45,027 nt of DNA from Flavobacteriaceae bacterium (lineage in GTDB: Bacteria; Bacteroidota; Bacteroidia; Flavobacteriales; Flavobacteriaceae). Where the stretch lies: the NCBI GenBank assembly GCA_947451525.1, contig CANFZM010000021.1:1-45027 (forward strand), in the 5' to 3' direction. The notes beneath the pieces are model-generated. The model ran no database searches. It saw nothing but the letters and a program-made list of their open reading frames with translations, and was not told where the DNA came from. This document shows positions 16,412 to 25,621 of this stretch, piece after piece; positions within the stretch are counted from its first letter, which is position 1; every line of letters begins with the position of its first letter. Both the position numbers and the translations under genes were made by a program.

Positions 16412-17029
16412 TTATTTTGCGGCGTCTCTATCAATATAGGTTTTGTTACCATTTTTATTGATGTAATATTTCCCGCCTTTTGGCCCCGTAAATACTTTGT
16501 GCCCATTGTATTCTCCAGTTACTTTATCGGCAACTTTTGGTGCTTTTTCATTGGTTTCTTTTTCTGTGGCAGTCGTCTTTGTTTTTACTACTTTGGTTGC
16601 TGAAGAAGTTTTAGCAGATGCCTCTTTTGCAGTTTTAGTTGCTTTAGATTTAGCCTCTTTCACAGGGGCATTTGTATTTTCAGCAGCAGCCTTTTTTGCG
16701 GCTATAGTTGCTTTTCTTTTTTCATTAGCCGCTTGTTTTTTAGCTTCTTTTTCGGCGTCGGTATTCGCCGTAGATTTTGCATCTTTAACTTCTTTTTTAG
16801 CCTTTGTTTTAGCCTTTGTTTTAGACTCTTTTTCGGCTTTTTTTGCTTCCTTATCTGCTTGCTTCTTAGTTTTAGTAGCCTCGCCTTTAACTTTTGCTAC
16901 TTTTTCTTTTTTCTCTTTCACTACTTTTTCAGTAGATGACTTCGCTTTTTTAGTTTTTGTTTTAGCGTCTTGTGCATAAAATGTGTTAGAAAAAGCAAAA
17001 ACTAAACACAATAAAATTAATTTTTTCAT
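16412..17029 (-). CDS. Secreted Lys/Ala-rich protein with a PBCV-type basic adaptor-like C terminus
   Basis: A 205-residue protein: signal peptide MKKLILLCLVFAFSNTFYAQ, then about 130 residues almost entirely of K, A, T, E and S (histone H1-like low complexity), then a compact C-terminal motif GHKVFTGPKGGKYYINKNGN. The latter resembles the 'PBCV-specific basic adaptor' domain (Y-x-G-P-x-G-G-x-Y-Y-I-x-x-x-G), known from chlorovirus proteins and many bacterial secreted proteins. The positive charge suggests binding to DNA, polysaccharide or acidic surfaces outside the cytoplasm; function not established. Repetitive codons make the open antisense frame an artefact. Single gene with its own terminator. 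Confidence 0.82.
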   Translation of the reverse strand: MKKLILLCLVFAFSNTFYAQDAKTKTKKAKSSTEKVVKEKKEKVAKVKGEATKTKKQADKEAKKAEKESKTKAKTKAKKEVKDAKSTANTDAEKEAKKQAANEKRKATIAAKKAAAENTNAPVKEAKSKATKTAKEASAKTSSATKVVKTKTTATEKETNEKAPKVADKVTGEYNGHKVFTGPKGGKYYINKNGNKTYIDRDAAK

Positions 17030-17250
17030 AAGGTTTTTTGTTAAAAATTATACCTAAAATTAGTAAATATATTTTTACAAAATTCATTTTGAAGGTTATT
17101 TTTATTTTGGGACAATGGCATTATTATTTGTTAATAATAGGAAATATTCAATATTTATTTTTGGTTATCTAAAAAGAGGGAAGCGCTATTTTTATTATTT
17201 AAACACATGATTATTAATTAAATATAAATATTTTCTTAATAAAATTGTTA

Positions 17251-20200
17251 TTAAAAAAAGGCTCTTAATTGTATATTTCCGGTATGAATTGTCTGGCTAG
17301 TATCGGATTTTCGCCCTTGATAATTTATATTAATGTCCAAATATTGTGTAAGGTTTTTCTGTAAAAGTAAACGCCAAGTGGTGTTTTTTCCTGCTTGCAA
17401 TCCTTCCAACATTTGAAATGCAACCGGAGAAAGTTGGTTTCCAATAAAGGCATTATTGTATAATGAGAATTCTCCGTTAAACGTAATTTTCTTTTCTCCC
17501 GAATAAGTAAAAGAGATCCCCAACCGTTGTTGTTTTAAAGTTTCCTGATCATTTATGGTGTTTGCTTTATTTTTGAATTCATATATAAAAGACAAACTTT
17601 TATTACTCGAAAATAAATAAGATATTTTTGGCGCCACCGAATAATTATTCAATTCAAAGTTTCTAGTAGCATAATTATCCGAAATACTTGTCGATTTAGA
17701 AAGAGAGGTGTCTACATTAAATAGCCAACTTTTTTTATATAAATGAGCATATTGTAATTGGTTCGACTGGGACGAATTTTCTTGCGACCCTATAGAAAGC
17801 AAACTTTTAACATGGCTATTTAAAAAAGTATACGTAACCGAATGGTCTTGTTTTCCGCGGTTGTAGAACAAACTATTTCTGAAATTGGTATTCAATCCCA
17901 ATAAATTCTCTACACTAGTCGAGAACGGATTGAGGTTGAAATTATCCGAATTTCGCAATATTTTCCGATCCATCGAAAAGGAGGTTTGATTATAAAAATG
18001 AGAAAGCATTTTTTGTATTCCTTCTTTGTTCATCCACTGGGATGGAGATAATGTTATGGATTGCGAAAATTTATTTTGATGCGTTTTTACAAATATTTGG
18101 TTGGGTAAAAACACCCGAATGTATTTGGCTTGATCCAGAAATGGCGCCACTTCAAACTCCTGTAATTCCTGAATTCCGTTGCCGTTATAGTCATTCCACA
18201 TATAAACTCCCTGCCCAGGATTGACTTGCAAATAGGTAAATTCTTGTTGCGCAATGGTGCCCGAAACCGTTTCGTAAGCCGAAGTTATTTGAATAATTTG
18301 ATTGTAAAAAGTATCGTTGTATAAAATTCTAGAATTCAACGAAGGCTCAGTTTGTTTAGTCGGATCGGTAAACGTTAATCGTCTATAATTTACAAATGCC
18401 GACAGATTGGTTTTTTGATTTTGTATTAATTTCGACTTTATATAATAGGAGTTCGAAGTGTTTACCCGTTTTAAGAAACCGTTTTGCAAACTGTCGTTAT
18501 TGCGGTGCAAATAGCCCACTTCGGTATAAACTTTCAGACTATCTCCACGACCTATAAAACTCCCAATCTCGGTATACTTTTGACTTAATGTACTGAAATT
18601 ATTGGTTGCAACCAATTTCTCTTGGTTGTCTTCTGCACGAAAACTCGTACCAATCCATTTTTTTTGGAAATGATATTTGGCCAAGGTCTGATTTCGAATA
18701 AAAGTAGAATTGGAAATTTCGCCTGAACTTTTTAGGTAACTTCCTTTTTCTGTTAGTACAAAATCTTTCTGTTTAATATTCGCCTGAATTACATGGCGCG
18801 TTCCTGAAAAACTATTGGTGAAATCTAGTTTTTCCAATTGGTATTTAATAGCTCCCTTTTCTTTAAAATCAAAATTCAATCCCGAAACTAACAAACTTTG
18901 GTTTCCCGACGGGTTGCTAATGTTCCAATCTCGATTGAATTCTATAGTAAACAACCGTTCAATTGTTTTAAAATTGCTTTGAATTAACTGGTAATTTGCA
19001 AAAGCATCCAACAGAAATTTTCCCGAATACAATCGTTGTTTTCCGTTTAAATTGGCGGCAATTCCTTTATTATTGGAATCGTCAATGTTGGAAAATAAAT
19101 TCAAATCATTATTGCTTACGCCCAATTCAAAATCGAAACTGGATTTTTCAGACGGATTAAATTTCCCCAAAAAAGTGGCAATTTGCAATTTGGTGGGTGC
19201 TACTAATTTGGTTATGGGTTCGTAGTTTCCTTGCGGAATTCCACCAATTGGCGCTATGTATTCGTAGATTTTTCCTACGGCAGCACTATTGGATAAAATA
19301 TAATTTCCTAAATTATTACCTACCAAAGTGAATTTCACATTGTATAAAACATCGGTTGAAACATTGGAATATTGAAAAACCTCTACACTTCCAAGAGAGA
19401 CCTTTTTATACAAGATTTTATTTTCCGAATAACTATCTAAATAGGCAGAAGGCGCTACCATTAAGGAGGCATCGTCTCCAGCATTCTTTAAAATAGCCAC
19501 TTGATCGGTGGAAAGGTTTTGTTGCAAAGGTTGGTTTTTCACATCGTTTTCCGAATATAAAAAACCGCCAATGCTCCATTTTCCTTCGTCGTGGGTTGCT
19601 CCAGTATAAGTTACAAAACGGGTATAATTTCTTTCGGAATATTGGTATTCTATTACAATTCGCATTTCGGAAGTAATTGGAAACAAGGAGGTAAATTTGA
19701 TTTCGCCAGCATTATAATCGATTACATAGTCGTTGTTTTCGCCTCGTTTTAGAAGTATTCCATTTACATACACACGTTCTGAACCTGAAATCACTAACAC
19801 ATACAACTCGCCATTGTTGCCTTTTAATTTGTAAGGACCTTGGTTTCCTTCTTTACCCGTGAAACTACTTTTAGCATATTGACCCCTTACCAATGCAGCC
19901 GATGCGAAGATTTCGGTTTTATTTTCAGGAGTTCCAAAAGTGAAATGAGTAGATAATCCTTGTACTTTTTTATTAAAATTTAAAAATTTCGATTGTCTGT
20001 TTTCTAAAAATAAATCTCCTGCGCGAATGTTCCATTTGTCTGAATATAATTCGATAAAAATTTGATCAAATTCATCTATTTTCTGCGAATATCCGCCACT
20101 TTGCAAAGGGATATTAGTGTCTTGAATGGAGGCCCGAAGCGAAACTTTATTGGATATTCTACCGGTTATTTGTAAATCGAGATTGGAGTTTAGCGTAGAA

Positions 20201-20652
20201 TTTTGATTGTTTCCAACGGTAATCCCACGAGTGATACTTCCAGAAGTATTCAATCCATCAAAAGGCTTGAAGGGTTTTATATCCTCTCTCTTTAAAGCAT
20301 ACAAATTACCTGCTTCGTTAGAAATTACTCGAGCATCATCATAAATAGAGTAAGTTTTTGTGAGGAATTCCGGGAATTTTAAATACCGAATTGTTAGCGA
20401 ATCTTTAGTGACATAATTGTTTTTGAAAACCAATTTTGCCTTTTGAAAGTCCATTTTATAAAAAGAAGTATCTACTGGATTTCCCTGTTTGTCGAGGATT
20501 TTGAAAAAGGAGTGGTTGATGCTTACATTATCAATGGAAATAGTGTCTTTGGAATAGGCAATTTTTTTGTTTTTATAGGGCGTTTCTATTTCCTGAGCAA
20601 AAACGCCCGAAAAACAGAATAACAACACACCTAAAAAACTATTTTTCAACAT
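17251..20652 (-). CDS. Very large predicted outer-membrane beta-barrel protein
   Basis: An 1133-residue protein with signal peptide MLKNSFLGVLLFCFSGVFAQ. After about 110 residues of beta-rich N-terminal domain comes GSITRGITVGNNQNSTLNSNLDLQITGRISNKVSLRASI, followed by long amphipathic beta strands with alternating charged and aromatic residues to the end. The last residues are IQLRAFF, and a terminal Phe is typical of BamA-inserted barrels. No TonB box or plug domain is evident. A DYNGNGIQELQEFEVAPF stretch at about 820-845 looks like an exposed Asp-rich loop. It belongs to a family of Bacteroidota outer-membrane proteins without known function. Downstream 220 bp is gene-free. Confidence 0.8.
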   Translation of the reverse strand: MLKNSFLGVLLFCFSGVFAQEIETPYKNKKIAYSKDTISIDNVSINHSFFKILDKQGNPVDTSFYKMDFQKAKLVFKNNYVTKDSLTIRYLKFPEFLTKTYSIYDDARVISNEAGNLYALKREDIKPFKPFDGLNTSGSITRGITVGNNQNSTLNSNLDLQITGRISNKVSLRASIQDTNIPLQSGGYSQKIDEFDQIFIELYSDKWNIRAGDLFLENRQSKFLNFNKKVQGLSTHFTFGTPENKTEIFASAALVRGQYAKSSFTGKEGNQGPYKLKGNNGELYVLVISGSERVYVNGILLKRGENNDYVIDYNAGEIKFTSLFPITSEMRIVIEYQYSERNYTRFVTYTGATHDEGKWSIGGFLYSENDVKNQPLQQNLSTDQVAILKNAGDDASLMVAPSAYLDSYSENKILYKKVSLGSVEVFQYSNVSTDVLYNVKFTLVGNNLGNYILSNSAAVGKIYEYIAPIGGIPQGNYEPITKLVAPTKLQIATFLGKFNPSEKSSFDFELGVSNNDLNLFSNIDDSNNKGIAANLNGKQRLYSGKFLLDAFANYQLIQSNFKTIERLFTIEFNRDWNISNPSGNQSLLVSGLNFDFKEKGAIKYQLEKLDFTNSFSGTRHVIQANIKQKDFVLTEKGSYLKSSGEISNSTFIRNQTLAKYHFQKKWIGTSFRAEDNQEKLVATNNFSTLSQKYTEIGSFIGRGDSLKVYTEVGYLHRNNDSLQNGFLKRVNTSNSYYIKSKLIQNQKTNLSAFVNYRRLTFTDPTKQTEPSLNSRILYNDTFYNQIIQITSAYETVSGTIAQQEFTYLQVNPGQGVYMWNDYNGNGIQELQEFEVAPFLDQAKYIRVFLPNQIFVKTHQNKFSQSITLSPSQWMNKEGIQKMLSHFYNQTSFSMDRKILRNSDNFNLNPFSTSVENLLGLNTNFRNSLFYNRGKQDHSVTYTFLNSHVKSLLSIGSQENSSQSNQLQYAHLYKKSWLFNVDTSLSKSTSISDNYATRNFELNNYSVAPKISYLFSSNKSLSFIYEFKNKANTINDQETLKQQRLGISFTYSGEKKITFNGEFSLYNNAFIGNQLSPVAFQMLEGLQAGKNTTWRLLLQKNLTQYLDININYQGRKSDTSQTIHTGNIQLRAFF

Positions 20653-20674
20653 AATTAAGATAACTCGTAAATGT

Positions 20675-20682
20675 CAAAAGTA
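20675..20682 (-). promoter_or_regulatory. -7 element of the large outer-membrane protein gene
   Basis: Minus-strand TACTTTTG (TAnnTTTG) lies 23 bp before the ATG at 20652, so the mRNA leader would be only about 15-20 bases. No clear -33 TTG. Confidence 0.45.
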
Positions 20683-20783
20683 GTATTTATAATTGGGAAT
20701 TTATGTTTGATAAAATTAAAGGTTTTTTCTTTTTGTCCAATTTTTAGGAGAACGAGAAGTATGAAAAACTCCTAAAATTGTAA

Positions 20784-20975
20784 TTAGATTTTCTTCAAAT
20801 GACTTTTTACTTCATTCCAAGTGTAATATTCTGTTTTCCCTTCCTCTACTAATTGAAGTCTAATTTCTAATTCTTCAGAAATAGCAATATCTTTTTTAGA
20901 TACACTATCCCATAATTCCTTAACGAGTGCTATCTTCTAAGCATTAGAAAATTTGTTAATATCCTTAATTTTCAA
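20784..20975 (-). pseudogene. Antitoxin gene (TIGR02574 type) broken by an in-frame stop
   Basis: Reading from TTG at 20975 gives MKIKDINKFSNA, then TAG at 20939-20937, then KIALVKELWDSVSKKDIAIS and EELEIRLQLVEEGKTEYYTW followed by NEVKSHLKKI and TAA. This is the 'putative addiction module component' family (KIxLVxELWDSI ... RLxxxExGK-x-YxTWxEVKxxL), normally about 65-70 residues paired with a RelE/ParE toxin. The stop falls where the family normally has Glu, so a single base change explains it. No toxin gene adjoins it: the next genes are a complete unrelated TA pair. A relic. Confidence 0.8.
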
Positions 20976-21078
20976 ATTAATTTTTCTTTATAAAATTAAT
21001 CTACTAGTTAGTAACCACTATAATCTTGAGTTGTTTTTAGGAATTTATTTTTAAGAAACCAAATTGGAAAAAGTGTAA

Positions 21079-21393
21079 TTATTCTAAATTTCGCAAAACT
21101 AATTCAATACTTTTTGGATTTCTTCTATCGTCAGAAAGTGCTTTCACAAAAATAGTGTTTTCTTGAAATGAAAAAAATACAGAAACATGTTTATATGTAA
21201 AATAAAAAATATTTGGCTTACTTGTTTTCTGTGGTAAAACAATAGAAAAATCTAATTTCCTTAACTTTTGTTGAATTTCTTTATAGAGTTTTGTGCTATA
21301 AATCCTACTTTTATTTCTGTTTGTATAATAATCTAATGTTTCATACAATTCAGAATGAGCTCTTTTTGTCCAAATTATTTTCTTTTTGACCAT
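21079..21393 (-). CDS. RelE/ParE-like toxin
   Basis: A 104-residue toxin-like protein: KKIIWTKRAHSELYETLDYYTNRNKS (helical hairpin), LRKLDFSIVLPQKTSKPNIFYFTYKHVSVFFSFQE, then TIFVKALSDDRRNPKSIELVLR. The pattern W-T-x-x-A-x-x-x-L followed by beta strands and a terminal basic D-D-R-R-N-P segment fits the RelE/ParE superfamily. The start overlaps the antitoxin gene by 19 bp. It is not close in sequence to the toxin at 11926-12210, so the two pairs are separate acquisitions. Target unknown. Confidence 0.82.
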   Translation of the reverse strand: MVKKKIIWTKRAHSELYETLDYYTNRNKSRIYSTKLYKEIQQKLRKLDFSIVLPQKTSKPNIFYFTYKHVSVFFSFQENTIFVKALSDDRRNPKSIELVLRNLE

Positions 21394-21605
21394 TGTTCAA
21401 ATTTTTCATCCATTTGTTCTTGGTCAAAATATTCACCCATTAAAATCTGTTTTTCTGAAATTTCTATGCTCTTTAATTGTTCCTCAGAAAGTTCATAAAC
21501 TTTTTCTTTTTTTTCAATAATTTTTTTGATTTTTTCTAAAATCAAATCATCTTCTAAAAGATTAATTTTTGAAACTAAATATTTTCGTAAAGCAATGGTT
21601 GTCAT
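21375..21605 (-). CDS. Antitoxin of the second RelE/ParE-like pair
   Basis: A 76-residue charged helical protein: LRKYLVSKINLLEDDLILEKIKKIIEKKE, then YELSEEQLKSIEISEKQILMGEYFDQEQMDEKFEQW. The second half resembles tails of flavobacterial antitoxins (E-Q-x-x-x-I-x-x-S-x-x-Q-I-x-x-G-x-x-x). It precedes and overlaps the toxin gene by 19 bp. TAAATTTG at 21633-21626 is a likely -7 element 20 bp before the ATG at 21605. The role is inferred from gene order and size. Confidence 0.78.
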   Translation of the reverse strand: MTTIALRKYLVSKINLLEDDLILEKIKKIIEKKEKVYELSEEQLKSIEISEKQILMGEYFDQEQMDEKFEQWSKRK

Positions 21606-21625
21606 GGCGCTAAAAATTTAATACA

Positions 21626-21633
21626 CAAATTTA
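21626..21633 (-). promoter_or_regulatory. -7 element of the second toxin-antitoxin operon
   Basis: Minus-strand TAAATTTG fits TAnnTTTG, 20 bp before the antitoxin ATG. It is the same octamer as before the first TA operon (12449-12456). No obvious -33. Confidence 0.45.
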
Positions 21634-21693
21634 CTAATTTTTTTCATTTGATTTTTATTTTAACATGGATTGTTCCAACACGCTAAAAATATC

Positions 21694-22947
21694 CTACTCC
21701 TTAGTAACCACTTGCATGGTTTCTCTAGATATTTGTTTCAATAAAACTACTTTGTCTTTCTCTACCATTTCGGCTGCTTCTTTATTGAAATGTCGGATGG
21801 TGTAGAGCGATACATTTTCATTATAAGCCACTTTGAATTTTTTAGAAAGAATACCTTTCAAATCATTAAAATTTCCAAATTTATCTTCCATGCAAACGGA
21901 GAAACTGATAGCCGAATTTTGAATCAAACTTACTTTCATTTTGAATTGGTGGAACAAAGCGAAAATCTCGCTGATGTTTTCTTCCATAATAAAAGAGAAA
22001 TCAATAGAAGACAAAGAAAGCAATAACTGGTTTTTCTTTACGATAAAACAAGAAGTTTTTGGTTCTAAATCTTCTCCTTTAGAAACGCTAGTTCCCGGAA
22101 GTAAAGGATTTATAAAGGATTTTACGTAAAGCGGAATTTCTTTTTTTTGTAAAGGTTGCAAGGTTTTTGGGTGAATTACCGACGCACCATAAAAAGCCAA
22201 CTCAATTGCTTCACGATAGGAAATTTGGTTTAACAAAACTGCATTTTCAAAATACCTTGGGTCAGCATTCATTACTCCGGGAACGTCTTTCCAAATTGTT
22301 ACGCTTTCGGCACTGAGGCAATAAGCAAAAATTGCAGCGGTATAATCGGATCCTTCTCGACTTAAAGTGGTGGTAAAATTATTCTCATCCGAACCCAAGA
22401 AACCTTGGGTAATGTTTAGGGCTTTTTTCTTAATTCCTTTGGAAATTAATTTTTGGGTTTGCTCCCAATTCACTTCGGCATCCCGATAGTTTGTATCGGT
22501 TTTGATGAAATTTCTAACGTCAATCCAATTATTTTTTAATCCTTTTTCATTAAAATAATGACTTACAATAGCCGTTGAAACAATTTCTCCGTAACTAATT
22601 ACTTGGTCGTAAACGAAATTATAGTTGGGCGATTTGTTGCTTCGCAGAAAATATTCTAAATCGGCAAAATGACTGTTTACCGTAAAAAACACGTCATGTT
22701 CTTCGTCTTCAAATAAATCTAATAAAATTTGGTTGTGGTATTTTCTAACTTCTTGTAACGAGGCATGAAAAGCACTTGATTTTTCGAAGTAGTTTTTAAT
22801 AACAATTTCCAAAGCATTGGTGGTTTTTCCCATTGCAGAGATTACTACTAGCACATCTTCATGACCTACTTTTTGCAATACATCCAACACATTTTTTATT
22901 CCATCGGCATCTTTTACAGAAGCCCCTCCAAATTTAAAAATTCTCAT
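21694..22947 (-). CDS. lysC: Aspartate kinase (monofunctional)
   Basis: A 417-residue aspartokinase that phosphorylates L-aspartate, the first step to lysine, methionine and threonine. Visible: N-terminal KFGGASVKDADGI, the VLVVISAMGKTTN segment, LSREGSDYTAAIFAYCL, and SVTIWKDVPGVMNADPRYF, all hallmarks of the kinase fold. The C-terminal part (from about 300) carries ACT-like regulatory sequence. There is no homoserine dehydrogenase fusion. lysC is the functional name for a stand-alone enzyme; which isoform this is cannot be told. TAGCTTTG at 23001-22994 could be the -7 element. Cytoplasmic. Confidence 0.93.
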   Translation of the reverse strand: MRIFKFGGASVKDADGIKNVLDVLQKVGHEDVLVVISAMGKTTNALEIVIKNYFEKSSAFHASLQEVRKYHNQILLDLFEDEEHDVFFTVNSHFADLEYFLRSNKSPNYNFVYDQVISYGEIVSTAIVSHYFNEKGLKNNWIDVRNFIKTDTNYRDAEVNWEQTQKLISKGIKKKALNITQGFLGSDENNFTTTLSREGSDYTAAIFAYCLSAESVTIWKDVPGVMNADPRYFENAVLLNQISYREAIELAFYGASVIHPKTLQPLQKKEIPLYVKSFINPLLPGTSVSKGEDLEPKTSCFIVKKNQLLLSLSSIDFSFIMEENISEIFALFHQFKMKVSLIQNSAISFSVCMEDKFGNFNDLKGILSKKFKVAYNENVSLYTIRHFNKEAAEMVEKDKVVLLKQISRETMQVVTKE

Positions 22948-23019
22948 ACTCTTAAAAATTCCAATAATTAAAAAATAAATTCCAAATAATTCCCAAAGCT
23001 ATAAAAACAAATTTAAATG

Positions 23020-23523
23020 TTAAGTATTTGAGTTTAAAAACGCGTCAATACCTTGCTCATCCATTTGTACTACATGCCAATCGGTTAAAACGTTAGCGCC
23101 GGTTTTCTTGTAAAAATTTATAGCAGGAGTGTTCCAATCGAGAACTGCCCATTCTATTCTTCTCACATTATCTCGTTTTCCTTGGCGGATGACTTCACTG
23201 TAAAGTGCCATGCCTGCTCCGGTTCCGCGTTTATCTTCTCTTACAATTAAATCTTCTAAATGGATGGTTTTTCCTTTCCAGGTAGAATAGCGGTAATAAT
23301 ATAAGGCAATTCCAATTATTTGTTTTGATAGATTTCCTTCGCTTGATTCTAGATCCTCTTCTGCAACAAAACAATAAAATAACGGATTATCAGAAAATCC
23401 ATCTCGAATTAAATCGTTTACAGTTACCACAACGGCATCGGGTTCTTTTTCAAATGTCGCCAACTCTTTTATTAATTCTAAAACAGAAGGCATATCGCTA
23501 GAAATTCCTTTTCTTATTTTCAT
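23020..23523 (-). CDS. GNAT acetyltransferase, diamine/thialysine (SSAT-like) type
   Basis: A 167-residue N-acetyltransferase. Start ATG at 23523 (MKIRKGISSDMPSVLELIKELATFE) is the family start; an upstream frame to 23592 overlaps a terminator hairpin. Seen: YRYSTWKGKTIHLEDLIVRED, then RGTGAGMALYSEVIRQ (acetyl-CoA pyrophosphate loop), RIEWAVLDWNTPAINFYKKTGA and a closing WHVVQMD. This set of motifs matches the spermidine/spermine or thialysine N-acetyltransferase branch. The substrate is not proven. 72 bp separate it from the aspartate kinase gene downstream on the same strand. Cytoplasmic. Confidence 0.88.
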   Translation of the reverse strand: MKIRKGISSDMPSVLELIKELATFEKEPDAVVVTVNDLIRDGFSDNPLFYCFVAEEDLESSEGNLSKQIIGIALYYYRYSTWKGKTIHLEDLIVREDKRGTGAGMALYSEVIRQGKRDNVRRIEWAVLDWNTPAINFYKKTGANVLTDWHVVQMDEQGIDAFLNSNT

Positions 23524-23566
23524 GTGTTTGTTTGGCTGTATTAAATTAGTGGTAAATGTAAAAAAC

Positions 23567-23607
23567 AAATCCCAAACCCCAATAGTTAGCATTGGAATTT
23601 GGGATTT
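23567..23607 (-). terminator. Long terminator hairpin after the M48 gene
   Basis: AAATCCCAAACCCCAAT (23567-23583) pairs with ATTGGAATTTGGGATTT (23591-23607), 15 of 17 positions. On the minus strand it is followed by GTTTTTT. It ends transcription from the M48 peptidase gene before the acetyltransferase gene. Confidence 0.8.
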
Positions 23608-23626
23608 TACAGTATTGAAAAACTAT

Positions 23627-24481
23627 TTATTTTTTCTTTGTCGCTTTTTTAGCAGGAACTTTAGTTGATGTGGTTTTGTTATTTATCGCTTTGGCAACAT
23701 ACGGTTTGTAAATACCATCTGCTTGCGCTCTTCCTCTGGCAATGTCTGCTCTTTCTTTAGAGTCGGGGTGGTTGCTCATCATTTTGGTTAAAATGTTAGC
23801 AGTTTCTCCTTGGCTTAAATTTACTAAAAGATTAAAAGCCGCTTCTTCGGCATTCACATCGTATTTGTTTCTTTTTAAAAAATCATAGGCAAAAGCATCC
23901 GCTTGTGATTCTTGTTTTCTACTGAAATGGTTATCAATTATTGCGCTTCCTATTTGGCCTAATTGCCCATCCGTTAATTTAGCAATTTTATCCGATTGTG
24001 AAGCGGCGGCATCAATTAGAGCTGCTTTTCTATAAGCTGCTTTCATTGCGTCTTTAGAATCGTGATTAGCAACGTGACCAATTTCGTGCCCAATAACCGC
24101 TAGTAATTCGTTGTCATCCATTATATCCATTAACCCAGAAAAAACTCGAACGCTACCATCGGCAGTGGCAAATGCATTTACATCTTTAGTTAAATAAACC
24201 TTATAGTTTAATTTCAAACCATTTTCAGCGCTATGTTTCCCAAAAACCCTATTCAATCTTAGGGTATAGCCATCTTTTGGCCCAGCAACTACATTCGTTG
24301 AGTCTAATTTTCTAACAGCATCTTTAGATAATTTTGCGGCATCTTCGTCACTAAAGGTAAATGCAGCCATGCCATTTTGTAAGGCTCCTAAGGCTCTTTC
24401 TCCTAAGTTTATTTGTGCTGCTGCTTTTGAGAATACTAAAAAGGATAATAGTAATAAAGTAAATGTAGTTTTTGATTTCAT
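23627..24481 (-). CDS. M48-family metallopeptidase, exported
   Basis: A 284-residue zinc peptidase with signal peptide MKSKTTFTLLLLSFLVFSKAAAQ. The active-site motif HEIGHVANH is near residue 130, followed by the second-site glutamate in RKQESQADAFAYDF; NAFATADGSVRVFSGLMDIM precedes it, as in BepA/LoiP-like envelope peptidases. The tail is MMSNHPDSKERADIARGRAQADG and a Lys/Thr-rich end. No membrane helix beyond the signal, so it should be periplasmic. Probable role: quality control of outer-membrane proteins (inference from family). A terminator follows and a divergent fbp gene lies upstream. Confidence 0.93.
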   Translation of the reverse strand: MKSKTTFTLLLLSFLVFSKAAAQINLGERALGALQNGMAAFTFSDEDAAKLSKDAVRKLDSTNVVAGPKDGYTLRLNRVFGKHSAENGLKLNYKVYLTKDVNAFATADGSVRVFSGLMDIMDDNELLAVIGHEIGHVANHDSKDAMKAAYRKAALIDAAASQSDKIAKLTDGQLGQIGSAIIDNHFSRKQESQADAFAYDFLKRNKYDVNAEEAAFNLLVNLSQGETANILTKMMSNHPDSKERADIARGRAQADGIYKPYVAKAINNKTTSTKVPAKKATKKK

Positions 24482-24577
24482 TTTGAATTAAATTTTATTA
24501 ACTCAAAGATAAAAAAAATATTTTGTAACACAGTTTCAAAACCTCTAATTTTCTTTTATTTTAACAAGATAAATGGG

Positions 24578-24585
24578 TACATTTG
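24578..24585 (+). promoter_or_regulatory. -7 element of fbp
   Basis: TACATTTG is a full match to TAnnTTTG, 28 bp before the fbp ATG. No good TTG -33 is seen at the usual distance. Confidence 0.55.
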
Positions 24586-24613
24586 CGCACTAACTACAAC
24601 GATTGCGTAAAAA

Positions 24614-25621
24614 ATGGAAACTAAAAACACTACTTTAGGAGAATACATTATTGAGAATCAGAATGCATTTCAGTATTCTTCAGGGGAATTATCCCGAATT
24701 ATCAACTCCATTAGGTTAGCAGCCAAGGTGGTAAATTACAAAGTAAACAAGGCAGGATTAGTAGATATTGTTGGTGCAGCCGGAGAACAAAACATTCAAG
24801 GCGAAGACCAACAAAAATTAGACGTTTATGCCAATGAGGTTTTTATTCAAACATTAATCAATCGTGAAATCGTGTGCGGAATTGCATCGGAAGAAAACGA
24901 TGATTTTATTACGGTTGCCGGAAACGATGAGGGCCATAACAATAAATATGTAGTTTTGATGGATCCTTTGGATGGGTCTTCTAATATTGATGTAAATGTT
25001 TCGGTAGGAACTATTTTTTCCGTTTTTAGAAGAGTTACTCCAGTAGGAACCCCAGTAACTTCTGAAGATTTTTTACAAAAAGGAATTCATCAAGTTGCCG
25101 CAGGTTATGTTATTTATGGCACTTCTACAATGTTAGTCTATACGACTGGTTATGGTGTAAACGGATTTACTTTAAACCCTGCAATTGGAACTTTTTATCT
25201 TTCGCATCCTAACATGCAATTTTCTAAAGACGGTACAATTTATTCTATCAACGAAGGGAACTATGTACATTTCCCACAAGGAGTGAAGAATTATTTGAAA
25301 TATTGCCAACTAGAAGAAGAAGATCGACCATATACTTCAAGATATATTGGTAGTTTAGTTTCAGACATTCATAGAAACATGATTAAAGGAGGAATTTATA
25401 TTTATCCAACTAGTTCTAAAGCGCCCAATGGGAAACTAAGGTTGTTATACGAATGTAATCCGATGGCTTTTATTGCAGAGCAAGCAGGCGGAAAAGCCAG
25501 TGATGGCTACAATAGAATTATGGAAATTGATCCTACAGAGTTACATCAAAGGGTGCCTTTTTTCTGCGGAAGTTACAATATGGTAGAAAAAGCAGAAGAG
25601 TTTATGAATGAATTTAAATAA
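24614..25621 (+). CDS. fbp: Fructose-1,6-bisphosphatase, class I
   Basis: A 335-residue gluconeogenic phosphatase converting fructose 1,6-bisphosphate to fructose 6-phosphate. Seen: the [13 protein letters not shown] terminus, [13 protein letters not shown], the metal-binding [21 protein letters not shown] (D117, D120), E93-E94, [23 protein letters not shown] and [25 protein letters not shown]. Length is standard. The strong symmetrical terminator at 25621-25649 follows. It is transcribed alone, divergent from the M48 gene. No regulatory insert was noticed. Cytoplasmic. Confidence 0.98.
   Translation: METKNTTLGEYIIENQNAFQYSSGELSRIINSIRLAAKVVNYKVNKAGLVDIVGAAGEQNIQGEDQQKLDVYANEVFIQTLINREIVCGIASEENDDFITVAGNDEGHNNKYVVLMDPLDGSSNIDVNVSVGTIFSVFRRVTPVGTPVTSEDFLQKGIHQVAAGYVIYGTSTMLVYTTGYGVNGFTLNPAIGTFYLSHPNMQFSKDGTIYSINEGNYVHFPQGVKNYLKYCQLEEEDRPYTSRYIGSLVSDIHRNMIKGGIYIYPTSSKAPNGKLRLLYECNPMAFIAEQAGGKASDGYNRIMEIDPTELHQRVPFFCGSYNMVEKAEEFMNEFK

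Noticed and set aside
16497..16979. Long open frame antisense to the Lys/Ala-rich gene
   Set aside because: Result of low-complexity Lys codons; the product is only Phe, Ala, Ser, Val; no homology.
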